A DNA stretch of 64,000 nt from Avichristensenella sp031549905 (GTDB taxonomy: Bacteria > Bacillota > Clostridia > Christensenellales > Aristaeellaceae), in contig JAVBPC010000085.1 of assembly GCA_031549905.1 (NCBI GenBank), positions 21,436 through 85,435 of the forward strand, read 5' to 3'. Shown here in pieces: positions 25,903 through 33,540 of this stretch (the stretch's first letter is position 1; every line of letters begins with the position of its first letter). The position numbers were made by a program, and so were the translations under genes. Below the pieces are notes generated by a model. It worked only from the letters and a program-made list of their open reading frames with translations, did not search any database and was not told the origin of the DNA.

Positions 25903-27308
25903 CGAAAAAGTATGATGTTGTCGTCGTGGGGGCCGGTCCCGCCGGCATCTTCACCGCGCTGGAGCTGTCTGAAAAGAACCCGAACGCGCACATCCTGATT
26001 GTGGATATCGGCCGCGCCATCAAGCAGCGCGCGTGCCCCATGCGCACCGTGGGCAAGTGCGTAGGTTGCAACCCGTGCGCCATCGTGCACGGCTGGGCGG
26101 GCGCGGGCGCGTTTTCAGACGGCAAGCTGTCGCTGTCCAGCGAAGTGGGCGGCCACATCGCCGACTACATCGGCACCGATGGGGCGGAGAAGCTGATCAA
26201 ACAGGCGGACGCGATGTACATGCGCTTTGGCGCGCCGGATATCGTGCACGGCCTGAACGACCCCAAGGTGGATGAGCTGCGCTACGAAGCCAGCCGCCAC
26301 GATATCCGCCTGGTGCCCTGCCCGGTGCGCCACTTGGGCACCGACCACGCGGGCCTTGTGCTGGGCGCGATGTACGACCACCTGATGGAAAACACAAACA
26401 CCGAGTTTATGGAGCGCTGCGCCGCGCAGGACCTCTTGGTGGAGGATGGACGCATCACGGGCATCACGCTGAAGGACGCGCACGGCGAGGTCATCAAGTG
26501 CGAGGCCCCGTACGTTGTGGCGGCCCCCGGGCGCGGCGGCGCGGCCTGGCTTGCCGGGCAGATTCGGGCGCTGGGCCTGCCCACCAGAAATAACGAGGTG
26601 GATATCGGCGTGCGCGTCGAGGTGCCCAACTCCGTGATGGATCACCTCACCAAGCACCTGTACGAGGCCAAGCTGATCTATTACTCGGATACCTATGAAA
26701 ACAAGGTGCGCACATTCTGCATGAACCCCGGCGGCGTCGTCAGCGAGGAGCACTATGAGGGTGGCATCGCAGTCGTCAACGGCCACAGCTACGCCGACCC
26801 GGAAAAGCGCACCGGCAACACCAACTTTGCCGTGCTGGTCTCCACCAGGTTTACAGAACCGTTCAACCAGCCCATCGAGTATGGCCGCTATGTGGCGCAG
26901 CTTGGCAACATGCTGACCGGCGGGCCCATCATGGTGCAGCGCCTGGGCGACCTGCTCAAGGGCCGCCGCACCGACATGAGCCGCCTGCGCAAATCCACCA
27001 CCGTGCCCACGCTGCAAACCGCCGTGCCGGGCGATCTGTCCTTCGTGCTGCCCAGCCGCCACCTGACCAGCATCATCGAGGCGCTGCGCGCGTTTGACAA
27101 GCTGGCCCCGGGCCTGTACAGCAGAAATACGCTGCTCTACGGCGTGGAGGTCAAGTTCTATTCATCGAAGGTGCCGGTGAAGAGCAATTTTGAAACGGAT
27201 ATCGAGGGCCTGTACGCCATCGGCGACGGCGCGGGCATCACGCGCGGGCTGATGCAGGCAAGCTGCACGGGGATTGCCGTGGCGGGGGATATTGCGGGGA
27301 GGATGTAG
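25896..27308 (+). CDS. FAD-dependent oxidoreductase (COG2509-like)
   Basis: 470-aa flavoprotein. The N-terminal dinucleotide fold is YDVVVVGAGPAGIFTALELS (residues 6-25). A Cys-rich stretch (RACPMRTVGKCVGCNPC, about 45-61) follows, which is typical of these uncharacterised anaerobe dehydrogenases, and a C-terminal GDGAGITRGLMQA block contacts FAD. GTG at 25896 overlaps the previous stop by 7 bases and has GGGAGTAGG upstream; the frame upstream of it is a shadow of the reductase gene. The electron partner is unknown. Confidence 0.82.
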   Translation: MLTKKYDVVVVGAGPAGIFTALELSEKNPNAHILIVDIGRAIKQRACPMRTVGKCVGCNPCAIVHGWAGAGAFSDGKLSLSSEVGGHIADYIGTDGAEKLIKQADAMYMRFGAPDIVHGLNDPKVDELRYEASRHDIRLVPCPVRHLGTDHAGLVLGAMYDHLMENTNTEFMERCAAQDLLVEDGRITGITLKDAHGEVIKCEAPYVVAAPGRGGAAWLAGQIRALGLPTRNNEVDIGVRVEVPNSVMDHLTKHLYEAKLIYYSDTYENKVRTFCMNPGGVVSEEHYEGGIAVVNGHSYADPEKRTGNTNFAVLVSTRFTEPFNQPIEYGRYVAQLGNMLTGGPIMVQRLGDLLKGRRTDMSRLRKSTTVPTLQTAVPGDLSFVLPSRHLTSIIEALRAFDKLAPGLYSRNTLLYGVEVKFYSSKVPVKSNFETDIEGLYAIGDGAGITRGLMQASCTGIAVAGDIAGRM

Positions 27309-27574
27309 GGGATACAAGCTCGCCCATCGGCATTACGCGCCGGTGGGCGGTATTTTGTGTCACTTTCCCGCAATTGCTGAAAAGCAAAGGCAACCACTTC
27401 TTCCGGTGTCGGCGCTCTTTCATCTTTCAAAATCCTTTTCCATTGCGCCCGTATCACGGGATCTTCTAAGCCCATATGAATGGCTATTTCTATCTCATCG
27501 CGCACACTTTGGGCGGTAATGCGCCGCTCTGCTGAGATAGGGGAAAGGATATCCCCAGCGTCGTTGCTTCTCAT
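27158..27574 (-). CDS. small protein resembling Spo0A C-terminal-domain proteins
   Basis: 138 aa from ATG with AAAAGGAG 11 nt upstream and a strong promoter. The core ISAERRITAQSVRDEIEIAI, then GLEDPVIRAQWKRILKDE and APTPEEVVAFAFQQL, resembles short Clostridial proteins annotated with a Spo0A C-terminal-like fold. The last ~50 residues run antisense into the 3' end of the FAD gene (150 bases overlap) and look non-homologous, so the gene may have lost its original end. It is divergent from an XRE repressor and shares its operator. Moderate confidence. Confidence 0.55.
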   Translation of the reverse strand: MRSNDAGDILSPISAERRITAQSVRDEIEIAIHMGLEDPVIRAQWKRILKDERAPTPEEVVAFAFQQLRESDTKYRPPARNADGRACIPYILPAISPATAIPVQLACISPRVMPAPSPMAYRPSISVSKLLFTGTFDE

Positions 27575-27606
27575 TTTTCGGGTCGCTCCTTTTCATGGCT
27601 GATCCC

Positions 27607-27635
27607 ATTATAGCGAATTTATCGCTAAAACTCAA
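27607..27635 (-). promoter_or_regulatory. leftward promoter A, overlapped by operator
   Basis: Minus strand: TTGAGT (27635-27630), 17-nt spacer, TATAAT (27612-27607). Operator A1 fills the spacer, so repressor binding would block polymerase directly. Confidence 0.75.
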
Positions 27636-27652
27636 TAGCGAATATCTCGCTG
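27611..27652. promoter_or_regulatory. twin operators A of XRE repressor
   Basis: Two 17-bp dyads: A1 TAGCGAATTTATCGCTA (27611-27627, perfect) and A2 TAGCGAATATCTCGCTG (27636-27652, one mismatch), with centres 25 bp apart. They lie between the divergent genes at 27574 (-) and 27682 (+); a rightward TATACT is at 27656-27661. The presumed ligand is the adjacent XRE protein. Confidence 0.75.
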
Positions 27653-27681
27653 CGCTATACTCCATATAGGGGTGATAGCGC

Positions 27682-27915
27682 ATGTATGAACGCATAAGAA
27701 ATCTAAGAGAAGACAAGGACATGACGCAAACCGAAATGGCCGATATTTTGCAATGCAGCCAGCGCATTTACAGCAACTATGAGCGCGGGGATGTCGATAT
27801 CCCCACGCGTATACTGATCAAGCTTTCCGCCTATCACGGTGTAAGCGTAGATTATCTGCTGGGGTTGACCGATGTGAAAAAGGCGTATCCGAAAAAGCCC
27901 AACGCCTGTTTTTAA
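27682..27915 (+). CDS. XRE-family repressor A
   Basis: 77-aa single-domain helix-turn-helix protein. The HTH is IRNLREDKDMTQTEMADILQ, CSQRIYSNYERG, ISTR-like linker, LSAYHGVSVDYLLGLTD, the pattern of Cro/C1-type repressors. AGGGGTGAT precedes the ATG. It is a paralogue of the gene at 29594: the first helices are nearly identical, but the recognition helix differs (CSQRIYSNYER versus IHQTTYSDYEL). Probably autoregulated through operators A. Confidence 0.9.
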   Translation: MYERIRNLREDKDMTQTEMADILQCSQRIYSNYERGDVDIPTRILIKLSAYHGVSVDYLLGLTDVKKAYPKKPNACF

Positions 27916-27922
27916 CGCGTGG

Positions 27923-27954
27923 GGGATAGCGTGCGCTGCATGCTATCCCTTTTT
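27923..27954 (+). terminator. intrinsic terminator of repressor A
   Basis: Stem GGGATAGC/GCTATCCC with an 11-nt loop, then TTTTT. It overlaps the 3' end of the convergent pyrophosphatase-like gene. Confidence 0.8.
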
Positions 27955-28392
27955 GCCGTCACGCCCGTGCCGCATAAAATGCGCAATCACGCCCCCCGCC
28001 GCCTCCCGCCCAAACCAACCCTCCCCTTCGCTGGCGCGGGGGTACAGCCTGGCAAGGTCATCCTTTTCATGCTGCGGCAGCTGGGCGAAGTCCGTCTCGG
28101 GTCGGTCAGGGTCAATGCCGATCAGCTTGTGATCGCCGTCATTGCGCTTGAACACGCCCACCACCTTTACGGGCAGTTCATCGCCCAAAGCACAGTCAAA
28201 GTAGGATAGCAAATAGATATCCAGATGTTCCCCCGGCGGGGTGCCGGTGCCTTTCAGCCACCCGTACGGGTGCGGGAACCCGCGCTCCCAGGCCAGGGAG
28301 CCGTACTTGCTTTCCGTGAATGTACGGGCGTGCGGGTCATATACCATGCGCATCTTGTATTCCTTCGTCTGCTCAATGATGATGGTGTGCAT
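27943..28392 (-). CDS. divergent inorganic-pyrophosphatase-like protein
   Basis: 149 aa. The fold signature of soluble family I pyrophosphatase is visible (HPYGWLKGTGTPPGEHLDIY, then VVGVFKRNDGDHKLIGIDPD), but the metal-binding DxDPxD motif reads GEHLDIY, keeping only the last Asp. Catalysis on PPi is therefore doubtful. ATG at 28392 is favoured by GGAGGG 7 nt upstream; the extension to 28422 is ignored. It lies alone in the accessory patch. A non-catalytic or altered-substrate role is inferred. Confidence 0.72.
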   Translation of the reverse strand: MHTIIIEQTKEYKMRMVYDPHARTFTESKYGSLAWERGFPHPYGWLKGTGTPPGEHLDIYLLSYFDCALGDELPVKVVGVFKRNDGDHKLIGIDPDRPETDFAQLPQHEKDDLARLYPRASEGEGWFGREAAGGVIAHFMRHGRDGKKG

Positions 28393-28433
28393 ACAAGCCC
28401 TCCAACCTATCTCTTTTACCACCAGTATAGCAC

Positions 28434-28463
28434 AGGCGGCGCAGGCTTTGGGCCGCGCCGCCT
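28434..28463. terminator. GC-rich stem-loop
   Basis: Stem AGGCGGCGC/GCGCCGCCT around a 12-nt loop, between the lysin gene stop and the pyrophosphatase-like gene (both minus). A TATACT-like -10 for the latter follows it on the minus strand. Confidence 0.6.
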
Positions 28464-28480
28464 TTACAATGTGGTTTATC

Positions 28481-29209
28481 TTATACTTTTGTCAAATATT
28501 GTCCATCCGCAACCCCCGTGACCCCGTCCTTCGTTACCTGATACCACCCGATGAGGCTGGCGTTCCCAACCACCGTCAGCGTATCGCCCTTTTTCACTTG
28601 GGCAAGCGTCTTCTGCTTGTTGGTATCCTGCCAGATGTTCAGCGGGGATGCGCTTGTCGTCACCGTCGCGGTGTACGGGAAATCCTGCTTGGGCACCAGC
28701 TTATCCTCATAGCCCGCGTACGAGATCACGGGGCTGACCAGCCAGTGCGTCCACGCGGTTTGCGCAAGCTTGCTCTGAATTATGCCAAAATTGAAGCCCT
28801 TCGCCTCGATCACCTGGCCGTCCAGCGCGTACACGCCCATGTGGCCGGTCTTGTATACCAGCAGGCCCGGCACCTCCGGCAGGGTGGAGATAACGCCCTT
28901 CATCGGGGCGGCATTGTACATGCTGGTGGTGTTCATGTCGGTGCTTGCGTTATATACGACGTTCCCGTCCTGTTCCCACCAATACCCCTTGATCAGGCCC
29001 ACGCAGTCCGCGCAGCTGCGGCCCTGCGCGATATCCCGCTGGTATTCCGCCATGCGGCTTTGCAGGTAGTAGCTGGGGTACTGCTGCGCCTTTCTTGTCA
29101 AAAGAGACTGCGTGCACGGGTAGCAGCAGGTGCCGTACCAGTACGCCTGCCCCACCCATTTTTGCGCGTGGGCCAGCAGGCCGGTGTTTGTCTTTTCGGT
29201 GTTCGCCAT
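28481..29209 (-). CDS. NlpC/P60-like peptidase with C-terminal SH3 domain (lysin-like)
   Basis: 242 aa with no signal peptide, like phage endolysins. The cysteine-peptidase motif is SCADCVGLIKGYWW (Cys69) and the His is in TGHMGVYALDG (His123). A long insertion separates the N-terminus from the Cys. A bacterial SH3-type domain occupies about 180-242 (LNIWQDTNKQKTLAQVKKGD to YLTKV). Predicted to cleave peptidoglycan stem peptides. Neighbouring XRE repressors suggest a prophage or conjugative-element remnant, but no other phage genes are present. Confidence 0.75.
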   Translation of the reverse strand: MANTEKTNTGLLAHAQKWVGQAYWYGTCCYPCTQSLLTRKAQQYPSYYLQSRMAEYQRDIAQGRSCADCVGLIKGYWWEQDGNVVYNASTDMNTTSMYNAAPMKGVISTLPEVPGLLVYKTGHMGVYALDGQVIEAKGFNFGIIQSKLAQTAWTHWLVSPVISYAGYEDKLVPKQDFPYTATVTTSASPLNIWQDTNKQKTLAQVKKGDTLTVVGNASLIGWYQVTKDGVTGVADGQYLTKV

Positions 29210-29347
29210 GGTTACCTTTTCTTCCGGGCAGGCCCTCTATACAGCGTATGCGGGGGATGGAGGGTGGGGTGCGGAGCGACGGAGTCAGCAACGCGACGCA
29301 TTTTCCTCATGAAGATTTGTGTACAGTTCTTCCAGATCCAACTGCGC

Positions 29348-29482
29348 TTAGATTAACATGCCTTCCGCAGCGGCAGCCGTTTTGTTTGTCTGTTGCAGCA
29401 ACTCCAAAGCATCTGCAATCTTGGTACTGATGGCAATAATGCTCTGCTCCATTCGTTTCTCATGCAGATTGATGATTTCCAA
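29348..29482 (-). CDS. small ORF, 44 aa, divergent from repressor B
   Basis: TTG start preceded by CAGGAGATG, or ATG at 29452 for a 34-aa product. The sequence is helical and heptad-like (MEQSIIAISTKIADALELLQ, then QTNKTAAAAE). A promoter matched to the one in front of the Spo0A-like gene (TTGAGT, 17 nt, TAAACT) points at it. It lies where the first locus has its divergent partner. It may be a remnant; function unknown. Confidence 0.45.
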   Translation of the reverse strand: MEIINLHEKRMEQSIIAISTKIADALELLQQTNKTAAAAEGMLI

Positions 29483-29520
29483 TTTAACGATACATCTCCT
29501 GTGTAACAACATGCCCATGC

Positions 29521-29549
29521 AGTTTAAGGGATTTTCCCTTAAAACTCAA
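29521..29549 (-). promoter_or_regulatory. leftward promoter B, overlapped by operator
   Basis: Minus strand: TTGAGT (29549-29544), 17-nt spacer, TAAACT (29526-29521). Operator B1 fills the spacer, exactly as at locus A. Confidence 0.6.
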
Positions 29550-29566
29550 TAAGGGATATTCCCTTA
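29525..29566. promoter_or_regulatory. twin operators B of XRE repressor
   Basis: Two perfect 17-bp dyads: TAAGGGATTTTCCCTTA (29525-29541) and TAAGGGATATTCCCTTA (29550-29566), centres 25 bp apart, separated by the same AACTCAA core as operators A. Half-sites are AAGGGA instead of AGCGA. Confidence 0.8.
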
Positions 29567-29593
29567 TCCCATAATAAGCATGAGGTGATCTTC

Positions 29594-29815
29594 ATGCATG
29601 AAAGAATCCGCAACATGAGGGAAGATAAAGACATGACACAAGCGCAAATGGCGCGGTATCTGAACATTCATCAAACAACGTATTCCGACTATGAGCTTAG
29701 CAATCTAAACATCCCGGTGCAAGTGCTGGGCAAAATCGCCGATCTTTTTGAAACCAGCATCGATTATCTTGTGAACCGCACCGATGAAAAGAAGCCATAC
29801 CCCCGTGCGAAGTAA
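29594..29815 (+). CDS. XRE-family repressor B
   Basis: 73 aa from ATG, with GAGGTGATC upstream; GTG 29585 is an alternative. HTH: IRNMREDKDMTQAQMARYLN, IHQTTYSDYELS, IADLFETSIDYLVNRTDEKK. Paralogue of repressor A, with an altered recognition helix matching the altered operators. The stop codon TAA is immediately followed by an inverted-repeat element. Confidence 0.9.
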   Translation: MHERIRNMREDKDMTQAQMARYLNIHQTTYSDYELSNLNIPVQVLGKIADLFETSIDYLVNRTDEKKPYPRAK

Positions 29816-29977
29816 TACCAATTCCAAATGGATTTTGCACAAATCCCGCGGATCTTTTTCCGCCTGGCAGCGGCGCCTGCCAGTCAGCGTAGCCTCCTGC
29901 TACGCCTCCTTCTGGCTTCTTGCCAGACGAAACAATCTCTCGCGGTCTTTCGTGCAAAATCCATCTGGAATTGGTAT
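29815..29977. repeat. M2 MITE-like inverted-repeat element
   Basis: 163-bp element with imperfect terminal inverted repeats of about 28 bp (ATACCAATTCCAAATGG at the left; the right end is its complement, with CCATCTGGAATTGGTAT). Inside is a further dyad (GCGTAGC ... GCTACGC at about 29887-29906). It has no ORF of its own. It starts on the last base of the repressor B stop codon. A short relative lies at 32325-32371. Confidence 0.75.
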
Positions 29978-29978
29978 A

Positions 29979-30009
29979 AAACCCGCCAGGCATTGCCCCT
30001 GGCGGGTTT
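29979..30009. terminator. bidirectional intrinsic terminator
   Basis: Twelve-base-pair stem AAACCCGCCAGG/CCTGGCGGGTTT with a 7-nt loop, between M2 and the end of the transglutaminase gene. Confidence 0.8.
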
Positions 30010-30030
30010 ATGGTATCCTCTGTCAGCTTT

Positions 30031-32295
30031 TTACGGCACCGCCCGCACATCAAACGCCCCAGGCAGCATCCGCCGCACCAGCCAGGCGCCCTTGGCGGGC
30101 AGCCCCGCCGCGCGCCAAACGGCCCGGTAGCACCGCTCGGCCTCCGCGACGCAGGCAGCATCCGTGCCGTGCTTGCCGTACCCCAGCCGCGTGACGGCAT
30201 CGGCCACCGCATCCAGCCCGCAATCCGCGGGCAGGCTTTGGGCGATCCGCGCCGCGTGCTGCACCGGCGATTCCGCGGGATACGCGCCCAGCCGCATCGC
30301 CTTAAGCAGCGACAGCAGCGCCCGGTACCACGTCAGCAGCTTGTCGGCCTCATCCTTTCTGGTGGCGGCAACGGCCTCGGGCCTGGTCATCATGCCGCGC
30401 CACACCATAAACCCGATCACCGCCAGCACCAGCAGCCACAGCCACCATAGGCTGCGTTGCTTGTCATCCGGCTCGTCCTGCGGCTGCTCGGTTTCCTGCG
30501 GCAGTTCGTTCGATGCCGGGTCCTGCGGTTCCTCTGAGGGCTGCGGGGTTTGCTCCGGCTGCTGGGGGTTGTTCTGCGGCTCCGGCGAAGGGGTGGGCTG
30601 TTCGTCAGGCTCATCCTGGTCATTTGGCGGCGGATCTTCGCGCTGTGGGGGCGGGCTTTCGCTTCCGCCGCTGTTGCCGCCGGCCCCGCCGGGCGTGGCG
30701 TCAAACGCGATCCAGCCGAAGCCGTCGAAGTACACCTCGCACCAGGCATGCGCTTTATCGGCGGTAACGTTCGCTACGCCATCCACCGGGATAGCGGCAT
30801 ATCCTTCCACATAGCGCGTGGGCAGGCCGGAAAGGCGGCCCAGCACGGCCATTGCGCTCGCGAAATAGGTGCAGTATCCCTCCTTGCCGCGCAACAGGAA
30901 GAACGAAACGAAATCCTGGTTGCCGGGCGGCGTGACAGGGCTTAAGGTGTAGGTGAAATTGATGCGCAGGTAATCGCGGATGGTGAGCGCCAGGTCCAGC
31001 GGGTCGGGGTGGTTCGTTTTGAAGCGCTCGGCCAGGGTGCGCACTTCGGTGGCGATTTGGTCCGGCACGCCAAGGTAATCAGACATATCCCGCGCGGGCG
31101 CGCTTTGCCTTGCGGAGGCCAGCACTGCGGGCAGCAGCGGGTCGCTCGGGTCCACGACGGAGGCGGTCGCGCTGTAGGTATCGCCCAGCGCCAGATCGCG
31201 CGTGATAAAAATCTCGGTGGATGCGTTGAAATACGGCACCAGCGCCATCGGCGTGGTCAGCTTCGTTGTGCGCAGCGGCAGGAACAGCGTGGATGCGCTG
31301 TCCTTGTGCATGGTGATTTTGACCTCAAACGTATCGAACACGCCGCTGCTTTTCAGCTGGGCGGAAGGCAGGTTTTCATCGAACAGATCGGCCTTTGTGC
31401 CCTGATAGCGCGGGTCGGCGTACAGGAAGCGGCGGGTGGACAAAGTATCCCCCCACGCAAGGCCGTTGTACGCGTTATACACCGTGCCGCGCAGCAGCAC
31501 CGTTTTAGGCGTTTCCACCTTCATTACCGCAGACGGCTGCGGGTTCACCGGCCCGCCCAGGCGCGGGGCCAGCGGCTTGTATCCATCGTATTCGATGGAG
31601 TAAACATTGCGCGGGTCATTGAAAAACAGCGTATCGGATATGTAGGTGCGCACCGTTTCGGCAAACTCTTCCAGCGCGGGGGACTGCCCGCTTACCGGCG
31701 TGAGCAAAAGCCCCGCCCCGACCGCCAGCGCCGAAATCAGCAGCGTTCTTGGGTAGGGCGTTTTATCGTTTGCGGCCCTGGCGAACAGCACCGCCAGCGC
31801 CACCAGCGCCGGGGCCAGCAGGTACAGTTCATCCCGCTTGCCGGTAAACCACAGCATCAGCAGCGTGATCATCGTCAGCGACAGCGCCGGATAGAACCCC
31901 GCGCTTTGATGCGCCAGCTGGCAGCACAGCAGCGTCAGCAGCGCGCCGCACAGCAGCCCCACTTCCCGCGCGTACACGCGCAGCGGTTCCGCGTTGCCGC
32001 GCATCAGGTGTACCGCCGCGCCAATCGCCCCGCCCACGCGGAACAGCCCGCCGCCTGTCAGCAGCGGCACCAGCAGCGCCAGCGCCCCCGCCAGAAGGCT
32101 CACCCACCGGATGGGCCCCGGCAGGCCGATTCCAACCGAGATGACCGCCATCACCACGCAGGCCGTCAGCGCGCCGGTAAGCCCCTCCTGCGCAAACGCG
32201 CGGGTCAGGGGCACCAGCAGGCCAGCCGACAGCAGAAACCCTGTCAGCGAGGCCCATAGCGCGTTTGTAAGCTGTGCGCGGTTTATTTTCAGCAT
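30031..32295 (-). CDS. transglutaminase-like membrane protein (TgpA-type)
   Basis: 754 aa. An N-terminal block of about seven transmembrane helices (1-200), an extracellular region with a transglutaminase/protease core (Cys in KEGYCTYFASAMAVLGR, His in DKAHAWCEVYFDG, Asp in AFDATPGG), a long Pro/Gln/Glu-rich linker (about 555-630), one more helix (WWLWLLVLAVIGFMVW) and a C-terminal DUF4129-like segment. Forms the usual MoxR-DUF58-TGase envelope module with the two upstream genes; precise function unknown. Confidence 0.88.
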   Translation of the reverse strand: MLKINRAQLTNALWASLTGFLLSAGLLVPLTRAFAQEGLTGALTACVVMAVISVGIGLPGPIRWVSLLAGALALLVPLLTGGGLFRVGGAIGAAVHLMRGNAEPLRVYAREVGLLCGALLTLLCCQLAHQSAGFYPALSLTMITLLMLWFTGKRDELYLLAPALVALAVLFARAANDKTPYPRTLLISALAVGAGLLLTPVSGQSPALEEFAETVRTYISDTLFFNDPRNVYSIEYDGYKPLAPRLGGPVNPQPSAVMKVETPKTVLLRGTVYNAYNGLAWGDTLSTRRFLYADPRYQGTKADLFDENLPSAQLKSSGVFDTFEVKITMHKDSASTLFLPLRTTKLTTPMALVPYFNASTEIFITRDLALGDTYSATASVVDPSDPLLPAVLASARQSAPARDMSDYLGVPDQIATEVRTLAERFKTNHPDPLDLALTIRDYLRINFTYTLSPVTPPGNQDFVSFFLLRGKEGYCTYFASAMAVLGRLSGLPTRYVEGYAAIPVDGVANVTADKAHAWCEVYFDGFGWIAFDATPGGAGGNSGGSESPPPQREDPPPNDQDEPDEQPTPSPEPQNNPQQPEQTPQPSEEPQDPASNELPQETEQPQDEPDDKQRSLWWLWLLVLAVIGFMVWRGMMTRPEAVAATRKDEADKLLTWYRALLSLLKAMRLGAYPAESPVQHAARIAQSLPADCGLDAVADAVTRLGYGKHGTDAACVAEAERCYRAVWRAAGLPAKGAWLVRRMLPGAFDVRAVP

Positions 32296-32324
32296 GAAAC
32301 CTCCAAGGGGAATTTGCCTTTCAG

Positions 32325-32371
32325 ATGCCAGTTTCAGGTGGGTTATCGCAAAACCTATCTGGAACTGGTAT
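32325..32371. repeat. M2 short derivative (paired termini only)
   Basis: 47-bp imperfect hairpin whose right end (ACCTATCTGGAACTGGTAT) matches the M2 terminus at 29955-29977 and whose left end is its near-complement. The internal part is missing. It touches the stop codon of the DUF58 gene (TTA at 32371-32373), which reads TAATACCAG on the coding strand, the same junction as at 29813. Confidence 0.65.
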
Positions 32372-33540
32372 TACGCCAGTTCCGTCCCAATCGCCACAAC
32401 TTCCACATCGTTCTGCATCAGCCGCGTCACCACCTGCGCCACATCTTCCCTTTCGCAGTCGGCGGCCAGCAGCACGCGCACCTTCGGCCCCATGCGGCGG
32501 ATGCGCAGCACCATGTCGGCGATGATGGGATTCATGCGGCTGGTGACGATCGTGGTGGAGCCCGCGCGGCGCAGCCTTCTGGTTTCCAGCAGTAGCACGC
32601 GCTCAAACTGCTGCGCGGCGTTAAACGTCAGGCGGCCCAGCGCGTCGGTGACGGCGTGGATTTCCTCAGGCTTGTCGGCCTTGACATCCTGCGGCGGGTC
32701 TGCCAGCAGCGGCATGCGCACCGGCGCGCCGGCGGAAAGCGCCGCTGCCGCTACGGACGCGGCGGCCTCGGTGATCGCGTCGCGCACGGCAGCAGCGGCG
32801 TTTGCGGCATCTGCGCCCACAGGGGCTTCCGGCGGCGCGCAGTCCACCAGCAGCAGCGCATCCGGGCGCATCGGCTGCTCAAACACGCGCACCAGGATCT
32901 CTTGGCGGCGCATTGACAGCTTCCAGTGCACCTTTTTCAGCTCATCGCCGGGCTGGTACGCGCGCACATCCACCGGCAGCGTCGCATCCTGAAACGCGCG
33001 CGCCATTGCGATATCCTGGTCGGAATCGCCGGGGCTGAACGCGGGGGCTTCCATCTGGTACACCAGCGGCTCCACAATCAGACCCATGCTGCCGTCTTTG
33101 ATTTTGCGCTTTGCGCGGAAAAGCCCGAACACATCCTCGATGCGCACGGCGGATACGCTGGCCGGGTACGGCCCCACATGCGGGCAGTACAGCGCCTGCG
33201 ATATATCATTGTAGATGAAAGGCGACGCGGGCACGCTCAGCTCGTATTCGCCGAAATCGGCCGCCGCGCTGATGGTCAGGCGCAGCGCCGCCACCGGCAG
33301 CGGGCACATGTGGCGCAGCCGCACCGTCAGGTCTACTTTTGCCCCGCGGGGTACGCGCTCGGCGCTCAGCTTGCAGCGCAGGGTAAAGGTGCGGCTTGTC
33401 CACAGCACGGATACCAAACCCAGCACCAGCATCGCGTCCATCGTCCAAAAAAGCAACCAAAATAGCGCGCCCCTTGTGGATAGCGCGCACAGCAGCAGCA
33501 TCACTGCCAGCGCCAGCACCAGGAACACGCGCTTGGTCAT
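32371..33540 (-). CDS. DUF58 domain protein
   Basis: 389 aa. Two N-terminal membrane helices (RVFLVLALAVMLLLCAL and FWLLFWTMDAMLVLGLVSVL), a beta domain, then the DUF58 signature AYQPGDELKKVHWKLSMRRQ and a von-Willebrand-A-like region (ALLLVDCAPPEA). It partners with MoxR ATPases; probably a membrane adaptor or chaperone substrate. ATGA-type overlap with the upstream moxR gene. Confidence 0.88.
   Translation of the reverse strand: MTKRVFLVLALAVMLLLCALSTRGALFWLLFWTMDAMLVLGLVSVLWTSRTFTLRCKLSAERVPRGAKVDLTVRLRHMCPLPVAALRLTISAAADFGEYELSVPASPFIYNDISQALYCPHVGPYPASVSAVRIEDVFGLFRAKRKIKDGSMGLIVEPLVYQMEAPAFSPGDSDQDIAMARAFQDATLPVDVRAYQPGDELKKVHWKLSMRRQEILVRVFEQPMRPDALLLVDCAPPEAPVGADAANAAAAVRDAITEAAASVAAAALSAGAPVRMPLLADPPQDVKADKPEEIHAVTDALGRLTFNAAQQFERVLLLETRRLRRAGSTTIVTSRMNPIIADMVLRIRRMGPKVRVLLAADCEREDVAQVVTRLMQNDVEVVAIGTELA

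Noticed and set aside
28241..29356. 371-codon plus-strand frame opposite the lysin gene
   Set aside because: Low-complexity basic sequence, no start signal; the minus-strand lysin and pyrophosphatase-like genes explain the region.
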